In this document: in pieces, positions 45,353-53,593 of the stretch
How the letters are laid out: every line of letters begins with the position of its first letter
Position numbering within the stretch: position 1 is the stretch's first letter
Source of the DNA: Rhodanobacter thiooxydans
GTDB lineage: Bacteria > Pseudomonadota > Gammaproteobacteria > Xanthomonadales > Rhodanobacteraceae
Direction of reading: 5' to 3'
Assembly: GCF_030291135.1 (NCBI RefSeq)
Contig: NZ_CP127409.1
Location: 3,452,422-3,516,421, forward strand
Length of the DNA: 64,000 nt
Notes under the pieces: model-generated
What the model was told of the DNA's origin: nothing
The model's input: only the letters and a program-made list of their open reading frames with translations
The model's database searches: none
Translations under genes and position numbers: made by a program

Positions 45353-46840
45353 TCAGTCGGCGGTGTCGCCCTGGCGCTTGCGCTCCATCCGGCGCAGGAA
45401 CTCCCGCATGACGCGCAGGTACAACTCTTCGCCGAGGTAGGCGTCCTCGACGCCGGCGTCGATCGATGGGTTGTCGTTCACCTCGATCACCACCGGCTTG
45501 TTGCCGACCTGCTTCAGGTCGACACCATAGAGGCCGTCGCCGATCGGCTGGGTCGCCTTCAGCGCCAGCTTGACCACCGCCGCCGGCGCCTCCTTCAGCG
45601 CGATGGTCTCGAAGCCGCCGGATTTTGCCGTGCCCTTGGCGCCGTGGTTGTAGATCTGCCAGTGGCCGCGCGACATGTAGTACTTGCAGGCGTAGATCGG
45701 CTGGCGGTTGAGCACGCCGATGCGCCAGTCGAACTCGGTGTAGACGTATTCCTGCGCCAGCAGCAGCGCGCTGTGCTGGAACAGGCCGCTGGCCGCGTGC
45801 GCCAGCGCCTCCTCGTCCTCGACCTTGACCACGCCGCGCGAGAACGAGCCGTCCGGGATCTTCAGCACCAGCGGGAAGCCGAGCCGGGCCACCACTTCCT
45901 TCATGCCCTTGCTGTCGTCGCGGTAGAGGATCTCGGTACGCGGCACCGCCAGCTTGCGCGAGACCATCAGGTCGTTGAGGTAGATCTTGTTGGTGCAGCG
46001 CAGGATCGAGCTGGGGTCGTCGATCACCACCATGCCTTCCTTCTCGGCGCGGTGGGCGAAGCGGTAGGTGTGGTTGTCGCTCGCGGTGGTCTCGCGGATG
46101 AACAGGCCGTCGTATTCGGCCAGGCGCTGGTAGTCGTTCTTGCCGATCGGGTCGACCTCGATGCCGAGCTCCCTGCCGGCGGCCACGAATGCCTTCAGCG
46201 CCTTCTTGTTCGACGGCGGCATCTGTTCCTTCGGGTCGACCAGCATGGCCAGGTCGTAGCGGTACTGACGCCGCGCACGCGGCTTGCGCCACAACTTGCG
46301 CGAGAAGCGGTCGAGCTCCTCGGCGAACGCGTCCTCCTGGGTGTCGACCAGGGTGTGCAGGCCGACCGGCTTGATCGAACTGACCTGCCACACGCGGTCA
46401 CGCTCGAACTCGATGCGCAGCAGCGGGCAGGGGAACATTTCGAACACCTGCCGGGCCAGGTCCTGCAGCGCCGGGTAGGCGGTCTCGCCGAAGTAGACCA
46501 GGGTGCCGAAGTCGGTGGTGTCGCGGCCGCCGGCCGGCAGGAAGTGGGTGAGCTTCTGGTTGAGGTCGTCGATGTCCAGGCCGTACAGCGAGCGCCGGCG
46601 CAGGTCGTTCACCGTGCGCACCGACGGCATCACCTTGTGCCCGCGCGCCTCGGCCAGCAGCGACACGTAGTAACCGGTGCCCAGGTACTTGTAGCTGCGG
46701 CACAGGTTGATCACGTGGGTGCGTTCGTCGTCGCCGCCGACCGGCGTGCGCAGGTAGTCCATCGCGCTCATCACGTCGACCGACGGGTAGTACGAGCTCC
46801 AGTCGGAAGCTTTTTCGACAACGACGACCAGACGGGTCAT
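45353..46840 (-). CDS. RimK-type ATP-grasp ligase with RLAN domain
   Basis: A 495-residue protein. The N-terminal part (VVVVEKASDWSSYYPSVDVM; HVINLCRSYKYLGTGYYVSL) matches the RimK-like ATP-grasp N-terminal (RLAN) domain. The C-terminal half is an ATP-grasp ligase (FPLVLKIPDGSFSRGVVKVE; FDWRIGVLNRQPIYACKYYM; PVVIEVNDNPSIDAGVED). Such enzymes add amino acids to peptides or proteins. The ATG at 46840 starts the RLAN domain; a longer open frame is not supported. It is divergent from a GNAT acetyltransferase, a pairing also reported for this ligase family. The substrate is unknown. Confidence 0.88.
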   Translation of the reverse strand: MTRLVVVVEKASDWSSYYPSVDVMSAMDYLRTPVGGDDERTHVINLCRSYKYLGTGYYVSLLAEARGHKVMPSVRTVNDLRRRSLYGLDIDDLNQKLTHFLPAGGRDTTDFGTLVYFGETAYPALQDLARQVFEMFPCPLLRIEFERDRVWQVSSIKPVGLHTLVDTQEDAFAEELDRFSRKLWRKPRARRQYRYDLAMLVDPKEQMPPSNKKALKAFVAAGRELGIEVDPIGKNDYQRLAEYDGLFIRETTASDNHTYRFAHRAEKEGMVVIDDPSSILRCTNKIYLNDLMVSRKLAVPRTEILYRDDSKGMKEVVARLGFPLVLKIPDGSFSRGVVKVEDEEALAHAASGLFQHSALLLAQEYVYTEFDWRIGVLNRQPIYACKYYMSRGHWQIYNHGAKGTAKSGGFETIALKEAPAAVVKLALKATQPIGDGLYGVDLKQVGNKPVVIEVNDNPSIDAGVEDAYLGEELYLRVMREFLRRMERKRQGDTAD

Positions 46841-47031
46841 GGCACCACTCGGGGGATACGGCGATGGCGGGCCGCCCTTGCGCGGGACGGGGCGGGATGT
46901 GCAAAACGCGGAGTTTGGCACAGCGTCGGCATGGCACAAGGGAAAGCGCTGAAGCGCGAGTGAACGAGTCCGGCGCATGCCGGCCAGCAGAAATCACCCG
47001 CACGCGCCGGGCCGGCTGCTAGAGTCCGCGC

Positions 47032-47565
47032 GTGCCGATCACCCTGCCCCTGCCGCCACATGACCACGCCCGCCGCGTCGTAGCGGAATCCACCGGGATG
47101 CCGCCGGCTTCCGCCAGCCTGCGCGTGCGCCGCGCCGCCGCGTCCGACCTGGACGAGCTGGTCGCGCTGGAGCTACGCAGCTTCAGCAGCGACCTGCTGA
47201 GTCGCGCGCAATACCGCCGCCACCTGGACAGCGATTCCGCGCTGGTGCTGGTGGCCAGCGCCAACCATCATCTTTTCCTCGGCAGCGCCGTGCTGTTCTT
47301 CCGAAAGCGCAGCACGGTGGCCCGCCTGTACTCGCTGGCCACCGCGCCGGAGACGCGCGGCCAGGGCGTCGGTGCCGCGCTGCTGGCCGCGGTGGCCGAC
47401 GCCGCGCGGCGCCGCGGCGCGCGCGTCCTGAAACTGGAAGTGCGCACCGACAACGCCGCCGCGATCCGCTTGTACGAACGCCACGGCTTCCGCCGCAGCG
47501 GCCTCTACGCGCACTACTACGAAGACGGCGCCGACGCCTGGCGCTACGAGCAGACGCTCGGCTGA
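47032..47565 (+). CDS. GNAT-family N-acetyltransferase (RimI-like)
   Basis: A 177-residue acetyltransferase. The acetyl-CoA loop is RLYSLATAPETRGQGVGAAL, followed by the motif-B segment LEVRTDNAAAIRLYERHGFR, as in RimI-type enzymes that acetylate protein N-termini. The start is a GTG at 47032; an ATG at 47098 (MPPASASL) is a reasonable alternative that would begin closer to the domain. It is divergent from the ATP-grasp ligase. A perfect 30-bp palindrome lies 12 bases after the stop. Confidence 0.85.
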   Translation: MPITLPLPPHDHARRVVAESTGMPPASASLRVRRAAASDLDELVALELRSFSSDLLSRAQYRRHLDSDSALVLVASANHHLFLGSAVLFFRKRSTVARLYSLATAPETRGQGVGAALLAAVADAARRRGARVLKLEVRTDNAAAIRLYERHGFRRSGLYAHYYEDGADAWRYEQTLG

Positions 47566-47577
47566 CCCATGCGAGGG

Positions 47578-47607
47578 TGCGCGACCTGATGTACATCAGG
47601 TCGCGCA
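47578..47607. promoter_or_regulatory. Perfect 30-bp palindrome ahead of the mevalonate operon
   Basis: TGCGCGACCTGATGT is followed immediately by its exact reverse complement, giving 15-bp arms with no loop. It sits between the GNAT gene and mvaD, about 60 bases upstream of the mvaD start. No T-run follows, so an operator for a dimeric regulator is as likely as a terminator for the upstream gene. Confidence 0.6.
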
Positions 47608-47664
47608 AGGTCCGTCGCCGGCACAATGGCGCGGGTGCCGGCGACGTGTCTGGCCGGAACCCCG

Positions 47665-48657
47665 ATGGCCGCCACCGCGCAAGCACAACCGAACATTGCC
47701 CTGGTCAAATACTGGGGCAAACGCGACACGCGATTGAACCTGCCGGTCACCGGCTCCCTGTCGATCACCCTGGACGCGCTGTGGACGCGCACCCGGGTCG
47801 AGTTCGATGCGTCGCTGCGGCATGACGAGCTGCGCCTGAACGGGGCGGAAGACCCGGCCACGCTGGCCCGGGCCAGCACCTGCCTGGATCTGCTGCGGCA
47901 ACGCGCCGGCACCGCGCAGCGCGCGCGGATCGACACGCACAACAATTTCCCCACCGCGGCAGGACTGGCTTCCTCGGCATCCGGCTTCGCGGCGCTGGTG
48001 GTGGCGGCCGATGCCGCGCTCGGCCTCGCACTGGATCGCCAGACCCTGTCCATGCTGGCCCGGCAGGGTTCGGGCTCGGCGGCGCGCTCGCTGTTCGGCG
48101 GCTTCGTCAGCATGGCCGCCGGCCAGCGCGACGACGGTGCGGACGCGGTCGCGCAGCCCCTGCTCGACGCCGCCGCCTGGCCGCTGGCGGTAGTCGTCGC
48201 GGTGACCACGGATCGCCGCAAGCCGGTCGGCTCGGGCGCCGGCATGGAGCGCAGCCGCCGCACGTCGCCGTTCTACCCGGCGTGGGTGGACGGTGCGGCG
48301 GCGGACCTGGCGGCCGCGCAACACGCAGTGCGGGCGCGCGACTTCGCCGCGCTGGCCGAGCTGAGCGAACACAATTGCCTGAAGATGCATGCGGTGATGC
48401 AGTCCAGCCGGCCGCCACTGTTGTACTGGAACGGCGCCACCGTCGACTGCATGCAGCGCATTCGCGCCTTGCGCGAGGACGCGGGCGAGCAGGTCTTCTT
48501 CACCGTCGACGCCGGCGCCCAGGTGAAAGCCGTCTGCACGCCGGACGCGGCGCCCCGGGTCGCCGCCGCGCTGGCCGAGCTGTCCGGCGTCGAACAGGTG
48601 CTGAGCAGCCGCCTGGGCGAAGGCGCGCGGCGGCTCGACGACAGCGAGGCGCCCTGA
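47665..48657 (+). CDS. mvaD: Diphosphomevalonate decarboxylase MvaD
   Basis: A 330-residue GHMP-family enzyme converting mevalonate 5-diphosphate to isopentenyl diphosphate. Signatures are NIALVKYWGKRD at the N-terminus, the phosphate-binding loop FPTAAGLASSASGFAALVVA, and GSGSAARSLFGGFVSM, which are diagnostic of this decarboxylase. The ATG at 47665 is the start closest to the conserved region; an upstream ATG at 47626 would add 13 residues. The stop overlaps the next start (TGATG). It opens a four-gene mevalonate operon. Confidence 0.93.
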   Translation: MAATAQAQPNIALVKYWGKRDTRLNLPVTGSLSITLDALWTRTRVEFDASLRHDELRLNGAEDPATLARASTCLDLLRQRAGTAQRARIDTHNNFPTAAGLASSASGFAALVVAADAALGLALDRQTLSMLARQGSGSAARSLFGGFVSMAAGQRDDGADAVAQPLLDAAAWPLAVVVAVTTDRRKPVGSGAGMERSRRTSPFYPAWVDGAAADLAAAQHAVRARDFAALAELSEHNCLKMHAVMQSSRPPLLYWNGATVDCMQRIRALREDAGEQVFFTVDAGAQVKAVCTPDAAPRVAAALAELSGVEQVLSSRLGEGARRLDDSEAP

Positions 48658-49676
48658 TGCGCGTGCTGGCCACGGCGCCGGGCAAGCTGGTGATCGCTGG
48701 CGAGTACGCGGTGCTGGAGGGTGCCCCCGCGCTGGTGCTGGCGATCGACCGGCGGGCACACGTGACGCTGGAAGACACCGGCGGCAGCGACTACGAGATC
48801 ACGGCGCCCGGGCTCGGCATCGATGCCGCGCACGGCCGGCTGGACGCGGCCGGGCGGATCGCCTGGCCGGCGCTGGATGCGGCGGCAAGCGCACCGTTGC
48901 GACTGGTCGGCGCCATCCTGGAAACGCTCGGCGCGGAAGACCGGCCACCGCCATTCCGCGCCAGCCTGGACACCCGCGCGTTCCACGCCAACAGCGACGG
49001 CCGGCGCAAGCTCGGCCTGGGTTCCAGCGCGGCACTGACGGTGGCGCTGGCCAGTGCGATCCGTGCGCTGGGCCGACGCGGCGCGCCGTCCCTCGACATG
49101 CTGCTGGCGGCGCACCGCCGGGCGCAGGGTGGCCACGGCAGCGGGCTGGACGTCGCCGCCAGCCTGACCGGCGGCCTGCTGCTCTATCGGCTGCACGACG
49201 GACAGCCACGGATCGCGCCGGCGACCTGGCCGCACGGGCTCGAGTGGTGCTGCGTGTGGTCCGGCCGACCGGCCTCGACCGGCCACTTCCTGCAGCGGCT
49301 GGCCGCCTGGCGCGCGCGGGCGCCGACGCGCCACGCCACGGCGATGCGCGAGCTCGGCGACTGCGCCGCGGTGGCCGCCGGTGCGGCCAGCGCCGACGCG
49401 CTGCTCGAGGCGGTGGCCGCTTGCGCGCAGGCGCTGGATCGCCTGGGTGCGGCCAGCGGCCTGGACATTTTCAGCCCCGAGCACCGCGCGCTGGCCGCAC
49501 TGGCGGCGCGCCTGGGGGTTGCCTACAAGACCTGCGGTGCCGGCGGCGGCGACATCGGCATCGCGCTGGCCACCGACGCCGCGCGCCTGCAGGCCTTCCG
49601 GCGGGCCGCCAGCGCCGCCGGCTTTCCCGTGCTCGACCTGCACCCGGCCGCCGCCGCCAGCGTGCAGGTGCACTGA
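48657..49676 (+). CDS. mvaK2: Phosphomevalonate kinase
   Basis: A 339-residue GHMP kinase: the N-terminus has ATAPGKLVIAGEYAVLEGAP, the ATP loop is KLGLGSSAALTVALASAI, and the C-terminal motif is KTCGAGGGDIGIALATD. By position between the decarboxylase and the HMG-CoA reductase fusion, and since mevalonate kinase is found in the next gene, this is the phosphomevalonate kinase. The start at 48657 overlaps the mvaD stop. The product phosphorylates mevalonate 5-phosphate to the diphosphate used by MvaD. Confidence 0.88.
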   Translation: MRVLATAPGKLVIAGEYAVLEGAPALVLAIDRRAHVTLEDTGGSDYEITAPGLGIDAAHGRLDAAGRIAWPALDAAASAPLRLVGAILETLGAEDRPPPFRASLDTRAFHANSDGRRKLGLGSSAALTVALASAIRALGRRGAPSLDMLLAAHRRAQGGHGSGLDVAASLTGGLLLYRLHDGQPRIAPATWPHGLEWCCVWSGRPASTGHFLQRLAAWRARAPTRHATAMRELGDCAAVAAGAASADALLEAVAACAQALDRLGAASGLDIFSPEHRALAALAARLGVAYKTCGAGGGDIGIALATDAARLQAFRRAASAAGFPVLDLHPAAAASVQVH

Positions 49677-49704
49677 TTCGACCGACCTATCCAGGAAAAT
49701 CCCC

Positions 49705-52041
49705 GTGGACTCGTTACCCGCAACCGGGCAGGCCGACTCGCCTGCCGCCACCCAGGCCGACGACACGCCGCGCGATCACGCGGCACACGCGCCCGAGCAT
49801 CCCGTCCGCCTGCCCGGCTTCCATCGACTGGCGCTGACCGAGCGGCTGCAGCTCTTGCGCAGTCGCGGACTGCTGACCCGGGCCGACCATCGCGCGCTGA
49901 CCAGCGGTGCGCAGCGGCTGGAACCGGTGCAGGCCGACAAGATGATCGAGAACGTCATCGGCGTGATGGGACTACCGGTGGGGTTGGGCCTGAATTTCCT
50001 GATCAACGGCAAGGACTACGTGGTGCCGCTGGTGGTCGAGGAGCCGTCGATCGTGGCCGCGCTGAGCGCCGCCGCCAAGCTGGTGCGCGGCTGCGGCGGT
50101 TTCACCACCGCGAGCGACCGGCCCTTGCTGATCGGCCAGGTCCAGCTGACCGGCCTGGCCCACTCGGGCAGGGCGCGCACGGCCCTGCTGCAGCGGCGCG
50201 AGGAGATCATCAACCTGGCCAACAGCCTGCACCCGAACATGGTCGCGCGCGGCGGCGGGGTGGTGGATGTCGAGGTGCTGATCCACGCCGCGCCGGACGG
50301 TGGCCCGGACATGGTGGTGCTGCACCTGCTGGTCGACACCTGCGACGCCATGGGTGCCAACCTGGTCAACACGATGTGCGAGGGCGTGGCCCCGCTGGCG
50401 GAGGCGATCACCGGCGGCAAGGCCTGCCTGCGCATCCTGTCCAACCTGACCGACCGCGCGCTGGTGCGCGCCAGTGCGGTGATCCCGGCGCATGCGCTGG
50501 CCGGCAAGGGCCACGATGGCGGACAGGTGCGCGACGGCATCATCCTGGCCAACGACCTCGCGCTGGTCGACCCGTACCGTGCCGCGACCCACAACAAGGG
50601 CGTCATGAACGGCGTGGACGCGGTGGCACTGGCCACCGGCAACGACTGGCGCGCGCTGGAGGCGGCGGTGCATGCCTACGCTGCGCGCGGCCAGGGCTAT
50701 CGCGCGCTGACCCGCTGGTCGCGCAACGCGCAGGGCGACCTGGTCGGCAGCATCGAGCTGCCGCTCAAGGTCGGCACCGTGGGCGGCTCGCTGCAGGCGA
50801 ACCCGATGGTGGCGATCAACCACCGCCTGCTGGGTTCGCCCGGCGCGCGCGAACTGGCCGAGGTGATGGCCGCCGTCGGCCTGGCGCAGAACTTCTCCGC
50901 CCTGCGGGCGCTGGTCACCGACGGCATCCAGCAAGGCCACATGACCCTGCACGCGCGCAGCGTGGCAATGGCGGCCGGCGCCACGCCGCCGATGTTCGAG
51001 CAGGTGGTGGAACGCCTGCTGGCCGATGGCGAGATCAAGCTGTGGAAGGCGCAGCTGATCGTGGCCGAGCTGGGCGGGCAGGCGGCGGGACAAGCGGCAG
51101 GCGGCCAGGCGCGGGCCGCCACGCAGGAATGGGCGGCCGGCCACGGCAAGGTGATCCTGCTCGGCGAACACGCCGTGGTGTACGGCCGCCACGCGATCGC
51201 CGCGCCGTTGCCGCTGGCGATCCGCGCACGCGTGGAGGACGCCCGCGACGGCACCACGCTGCTGATCCCGCGCTGGGGCATCGAGCAACGCCTGCAGCAG
51301 CCGGCGCGTCCGGGTTCCTTCCTGCAGTCGCTGACGCTGCTGCTGGAGCGGCTCGGCCTGAGCCAGCGCGCGCTGCGCATCCAGGTGGCGCCGGAAATGC
51401 CCCGGGCGATGGGCCTGGGTGGCTCGGCGGCGCTGGCGGTGGCGGTGATCCGCGCACTGGACAGGCACTGCGCGCTGGGCCTAGATGACGCCAGCGTCTG
51501 CGCGCTGGCTTTCGAGTGCGAGAAGATCGCCCACGGCACGCCCTCGGGCATCGACAACACGGTCGCCACCCACGGCCAGGCGCTGCTGTACCGGCGTGGC
51601 GAGCCGGCGACGAGCCGCCCGCTTGCGCTGAAGCAGCCGCTGCCGCTGGTGATCGGCCTGAGCGGCAGCGAGAGCCTGACCGCCAGGATGGTGGCGCGCG
51701 TGCGCCAGGCGTGGCTGCAGCATCCGGCGCGCTACGAACGCATCTTCGACGAGATCGACGTGCTGACCCGGCACGCGCTCGACGCGCTGGAAGCCCACGA
51801 CCTGGGCGAGCTCGGCGAACTGATGAACATCTGCCAGGGCCAGTTGAACGCGCTGCAGGTATCCAGCCGCGAGATCGAGGAGCTGGTCCAGCTGGCGCGC
51901 GAGCACGGCGCCGCGGGCGCCAAGCTGACCGGTGGCGGTGGCGGCGGCGCGGTGATCGCGCTGTGTCCCGATGGCGGCGCGCGCGTGGCCCGGGCGATGC
52001 GCGATGCCGGCTACCAGGCGCTGGAGGTGTCCTTTGGCTGA
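49705..52041 (+). CDS. Fusion of class II HMG-CoA reductase and mevalonate kinase
   Basis: A single open frame of 778 codons without interruption. Residues about 30-465 are a class II HMG-CoA reductase: ENVIGVMGLPVGLGLNFLIN at 82, DAMGANLVNT near 214, the catalytic Lys in HNKGVMNG near 297, and the catalytic His416 in MTLHAR. Residues about 475-778 are a GHMP mevalonate kinase: GHGKVILLGEHAVVYG at 479, MGLGGSAALAVAV at 569, and LTGGGGGGAVIAL at 741. An Ala/Gln/Gly linker (GGQAAGQAAGGQARAA) joins them. The GTG at 49705 has CAGGAAAA upstream. The fusion would make mevalonate and phosphorylate it in one polypeptide. Confidence 0.93.
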   Translation: MDSLPATGQADSPAATQADDTPRDHAAHAPEHPVRLPGFHRLALTERLQLLRSRGLLTRADHRALTSGAQRLEPVQADKMIENVIGVMGLPVGLGLNFLINGKDYVVPLVVEEPSIVAALSAAAKLVRGCGGFTTASDRPLLIGQVQLTGLAHSGRARTALLQRREEIINLANSLHPNMVARGGGVVDVEVLIHAAPDGGPDMVVLHLLVDTCDAMGANLVNTMCEGVAPLAEAITGGKACLRILSNLTDRALVRASAVIPAHALAGKGHDGGQVRDGIILANDLALVDPYRAATHNKGVMNGVDAVALATGNDWRALEAAVHAYAARGQGYRALTRWSRNAQGDLVGSIELPLKVGTVGGSLQANPMVAINHRLLGSPGARELAEVMAAVGLAQNFSALRALVTDGIQQGHMTLHARSVAMAAGATPPMFEQVVERLLADGEIKLWKAQLIVAELGGQAAGQAAGGQARAATQEWAAGHGKVILLGEHAVVYGRHAIAAPLPLAIRARVEDARDGTTLLIPRWGIEQRLQQPARPGSFLQSLTLLLERLGLSQRALRIQVAPEMPRAMGLGGSAALAVAVIRALDRHCALGLDDASVCALAFECEKIAHGTPSGIDNTVATHGQALLYRRGEPATSRPLALKQPLPLVIGLSGSESLTARMVARVRQAWLQHPARYERIFDEIDVLTRHALDALEAHDLGELGELMNICQGQLNALQVSSREIEELVQLAREHGAAGAKLTGGGGGGAVIALCPDGGARVARAMRDAGYQALEVSFG

Positions 52042-52621
52042 CGCGTCGCCACGCCACCCCACGGTCTCCTCCGAAGCCGAGCAGCTGATCCTGGTCGACG
52101 CCGACGATCGCGCGATCGGCCATGCCAGCAAGGCGGCCGCCCACGATGGCCACGGCCAGCGCCATCGCGCCTTCTCGCTGTTCATCTTCAATGGGTACGG
52201 CGAGCTGCTGCTGCAGCAGCGCAGCCGCGGCAAGCGGCTGTGGCCCGGTTACTGGGCCAACAGCTGCTGCAGCCATCCGCACCAGGGGGAAAGCATGGAG
52301 CAGGCCACCGAACGGCGCCTGCAGCAGGAGCTGGGCATGCGCTGCCCGCTGCGCTACCTGTTCAAGTTCGAATACCAGGCCGATTACCGCGGGCTCGGCG
52401 CCGAACACGAATTGTGCTGGGTCTACGCCGGCACCTGCACGCAGCCGGTACACGCCAATGCCACCGAGGTCGAGGCCTGGCGCTTCGTCGCACCGGCCGC
52501 ACTCGATCGCGAGATCGCCCGCTGCCCGGAGCACTTCACGCCGTGGCTGAAGCTCGAGTGGGCGCAGCTGCGCCGCGACCCGGCACTGTCGGCCTGCCTC
52601 AGCCCCCCAGCGGGTGGCTGA
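52034..52621 (+). CDS. idi: Isopentenyl-diphosphate delta-isomerase, type I
   Basis: A 195-residue Nudix-fold enzyme interconverting isopentenyl and dimethylallyl diphosphate. Key residues are in YWANSCCSHPHQGES (catalytic Cys) and EHELCWVYAG (catalytic Glu), with the Nudix-like ATERRLQQELG between. GGAGG lies six bases before a TTG at 52034, within the end of the fusion gene; this start was preferred over an in-frame ATG at 51971. It completes the lower mevalonate pathway in the operon and is convergent with the gene that follows. Confidence 0.92.
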   Translation: MADASPRHPTVSSEAEQLILVDADDRAIGHASKAAAHDGHGQRHRAFSLFIFNGYGELLLQQRSRGKRLWPGYWANSCCSHPHQGESMEQATERRLQQELGMRCPLRYLFKFEYQADYRGLGAEHELCWVYAGTCTQPVHANATEVEAWRFVAPAALDREIARCPEHFTPWLKLEWAQLRRDPALSACLSPPAGG

Positions 52622-53294
52622 TTTTTTCCGCGGTCGCGGCATCCGGGCGCGCCACCAGCGCACCGGTGCGCATCAGGCTCACCGCGTAGTGCCCGCCATC
52701 GACCAGCGGCAGGAACGCGCCGCTGCCGTACACGGTGTCGATCTCCGGCACCCAGCGCGGGTACTGTTTTTTCAGGCTGAGCAGGTCGAACGCGCCGGCT
52801 TGGTCGAAGCCGATCACCGTGCGCGGTGCTGCGGCCTCCTGCGCCGGATCGTCGTAGCGGCCGGACAGCCGGTCGAGCCGGTACAGCGGCGGCACGCCGG
52901 CCAGCAGGGCCGGCAGTTTCCACTTCAGCACGATCGCCTCGACGCGCCAGGCGTCACCGGCCAGCTGCAGCTGGCGCGTGCTGCCGTCAGGCCAGCTGAG
53001 GGTGAGCGCCCAGCGCTGCGGCGACAGGATGCGCGCGTCGATCTCGACCACCGGCGCCTCCTCGCCGAGCAGTCGGTAGCCGCGCAGGGCGAGCCCGGCA
53101 CCAGCCAGCAGCAGGGTCAGCGCGAAACAGGCCACGCACAGCAGCGCACGCCAGCTGGCGGCCAGATGCCGGCCGGCGTGCAGGCGCTGGCGCAGGGCCA
53201 CCAGCTGCACCAGGGTGATCAAGGCAAACACCGCCGCCAACACCAGCAGCACGGTCATCGGCATGCGCAGCAGCGCGCTCCAGTCCATCGTCAT
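52599..53294 (-). CDS. Conserved membrane protein of unknown function
   Basis: A 231-residue protein with two N-terminal membrane helices (MPMTVLLVLAAVFALITLVQ; ALLCVACFALTLLLAGAGLA) and a larger soluble domain (VVEIDARILSPQRWALTLSW; VIGFDQAGAFDLLSLKKQYP) likely outside the cytoplasm. The domain ends near the C-terminus with DTVYGSGAFLPLVDGGHYAV. No enzyme motif was recognised. GAGGTG precedes the ATG at 53294. It overlaps the 3' end of idi by about 23 bases in a convergent arrangement. Related proteins seem common in this order, but no function can be given. Confidence 0.75.
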   Translation of the reverse strand: MTMDWSALLRMPMTVLLVLAAVFALITLVQLVALRQRLHAGRHLAASWRALLCVACFALTLLLAGAGLALRGYRLLGEEAPVVEIDARILSPQRWALTLSWPDGSTRQLQLAGDAWRVEAIVLKWKLPALLAGVPPLYRLDRLSGRYDDPAQEAAAPRTVIGFDQAGAFDLLSLKKQYPRWVPEIDTVYGSGAFLPLVDGGHYAVSLMRTGALVARPDAATAEKISHPLGG

Positions 53295-53400
53295 CACCTC
53301 GTTGCCGCGTCGTGCACTTCGTATGCGCATCATAACGGGCGACGCCGCGGCCGACCCGTCGCGCCTCGCTATACTGCCCCCGTCTTCAGGAATCCCGACC

Positions 53401-53580
53401 ATGCGCCGATCCTTCTTGCTGCTGCCGTTCTGCCTCGCCATCGCCACGCTTGCCGGCTGCGGCAACAAGGGGCCGCTGGTGCTGCCGTCGAGCCAACCCG
53501 CCGCGGCGTCGACCATGGTGAAACCGGCCGCGCCCGCGGTGCCGGCCAGCGTCGGCGACCCGGCGGCCGGCCAGCACTGA
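53401..53580 (+). CDS. lptM: Small LptM-like outer-membrane lipoprotein
   Basis: A 59-residue lipoprotein: MRRSFLLLPFCLAIATLAGC carries a lipobox (LAGC), and CGNKGPLVLPSS is the conserved start of the LptM (YifL) family, which helps mature the LptD translocon. The remaining tail is Ala/Pro-rich. It lies 13 bases upstream of dapF, the standard gene order in gammaproteobacteria. Confidence 0.88.
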   Translation: MRRSFLLLPFCLAIATLAGCGNKGPLVLPSSQPAAASTMVKPAAPAVPASVGDPAAGQH

Positions 53581-53593
53581 GCGGCGGCCGCCC

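Noticed and set aside
45101..46963. 620-codon plus-strand frame opposite the ATP-grasp ligase
   Set aside because: It is Arg/His/Val-rich without domain features and is an antisense shadow of a clear ligase.
52599..53516. Longer start for the 52599 membrane protein (to 53516)
   Set aside because: The extension overlaps lptM on the other strand and has poor composition; GAGGTG precedes the ATG at 53294.
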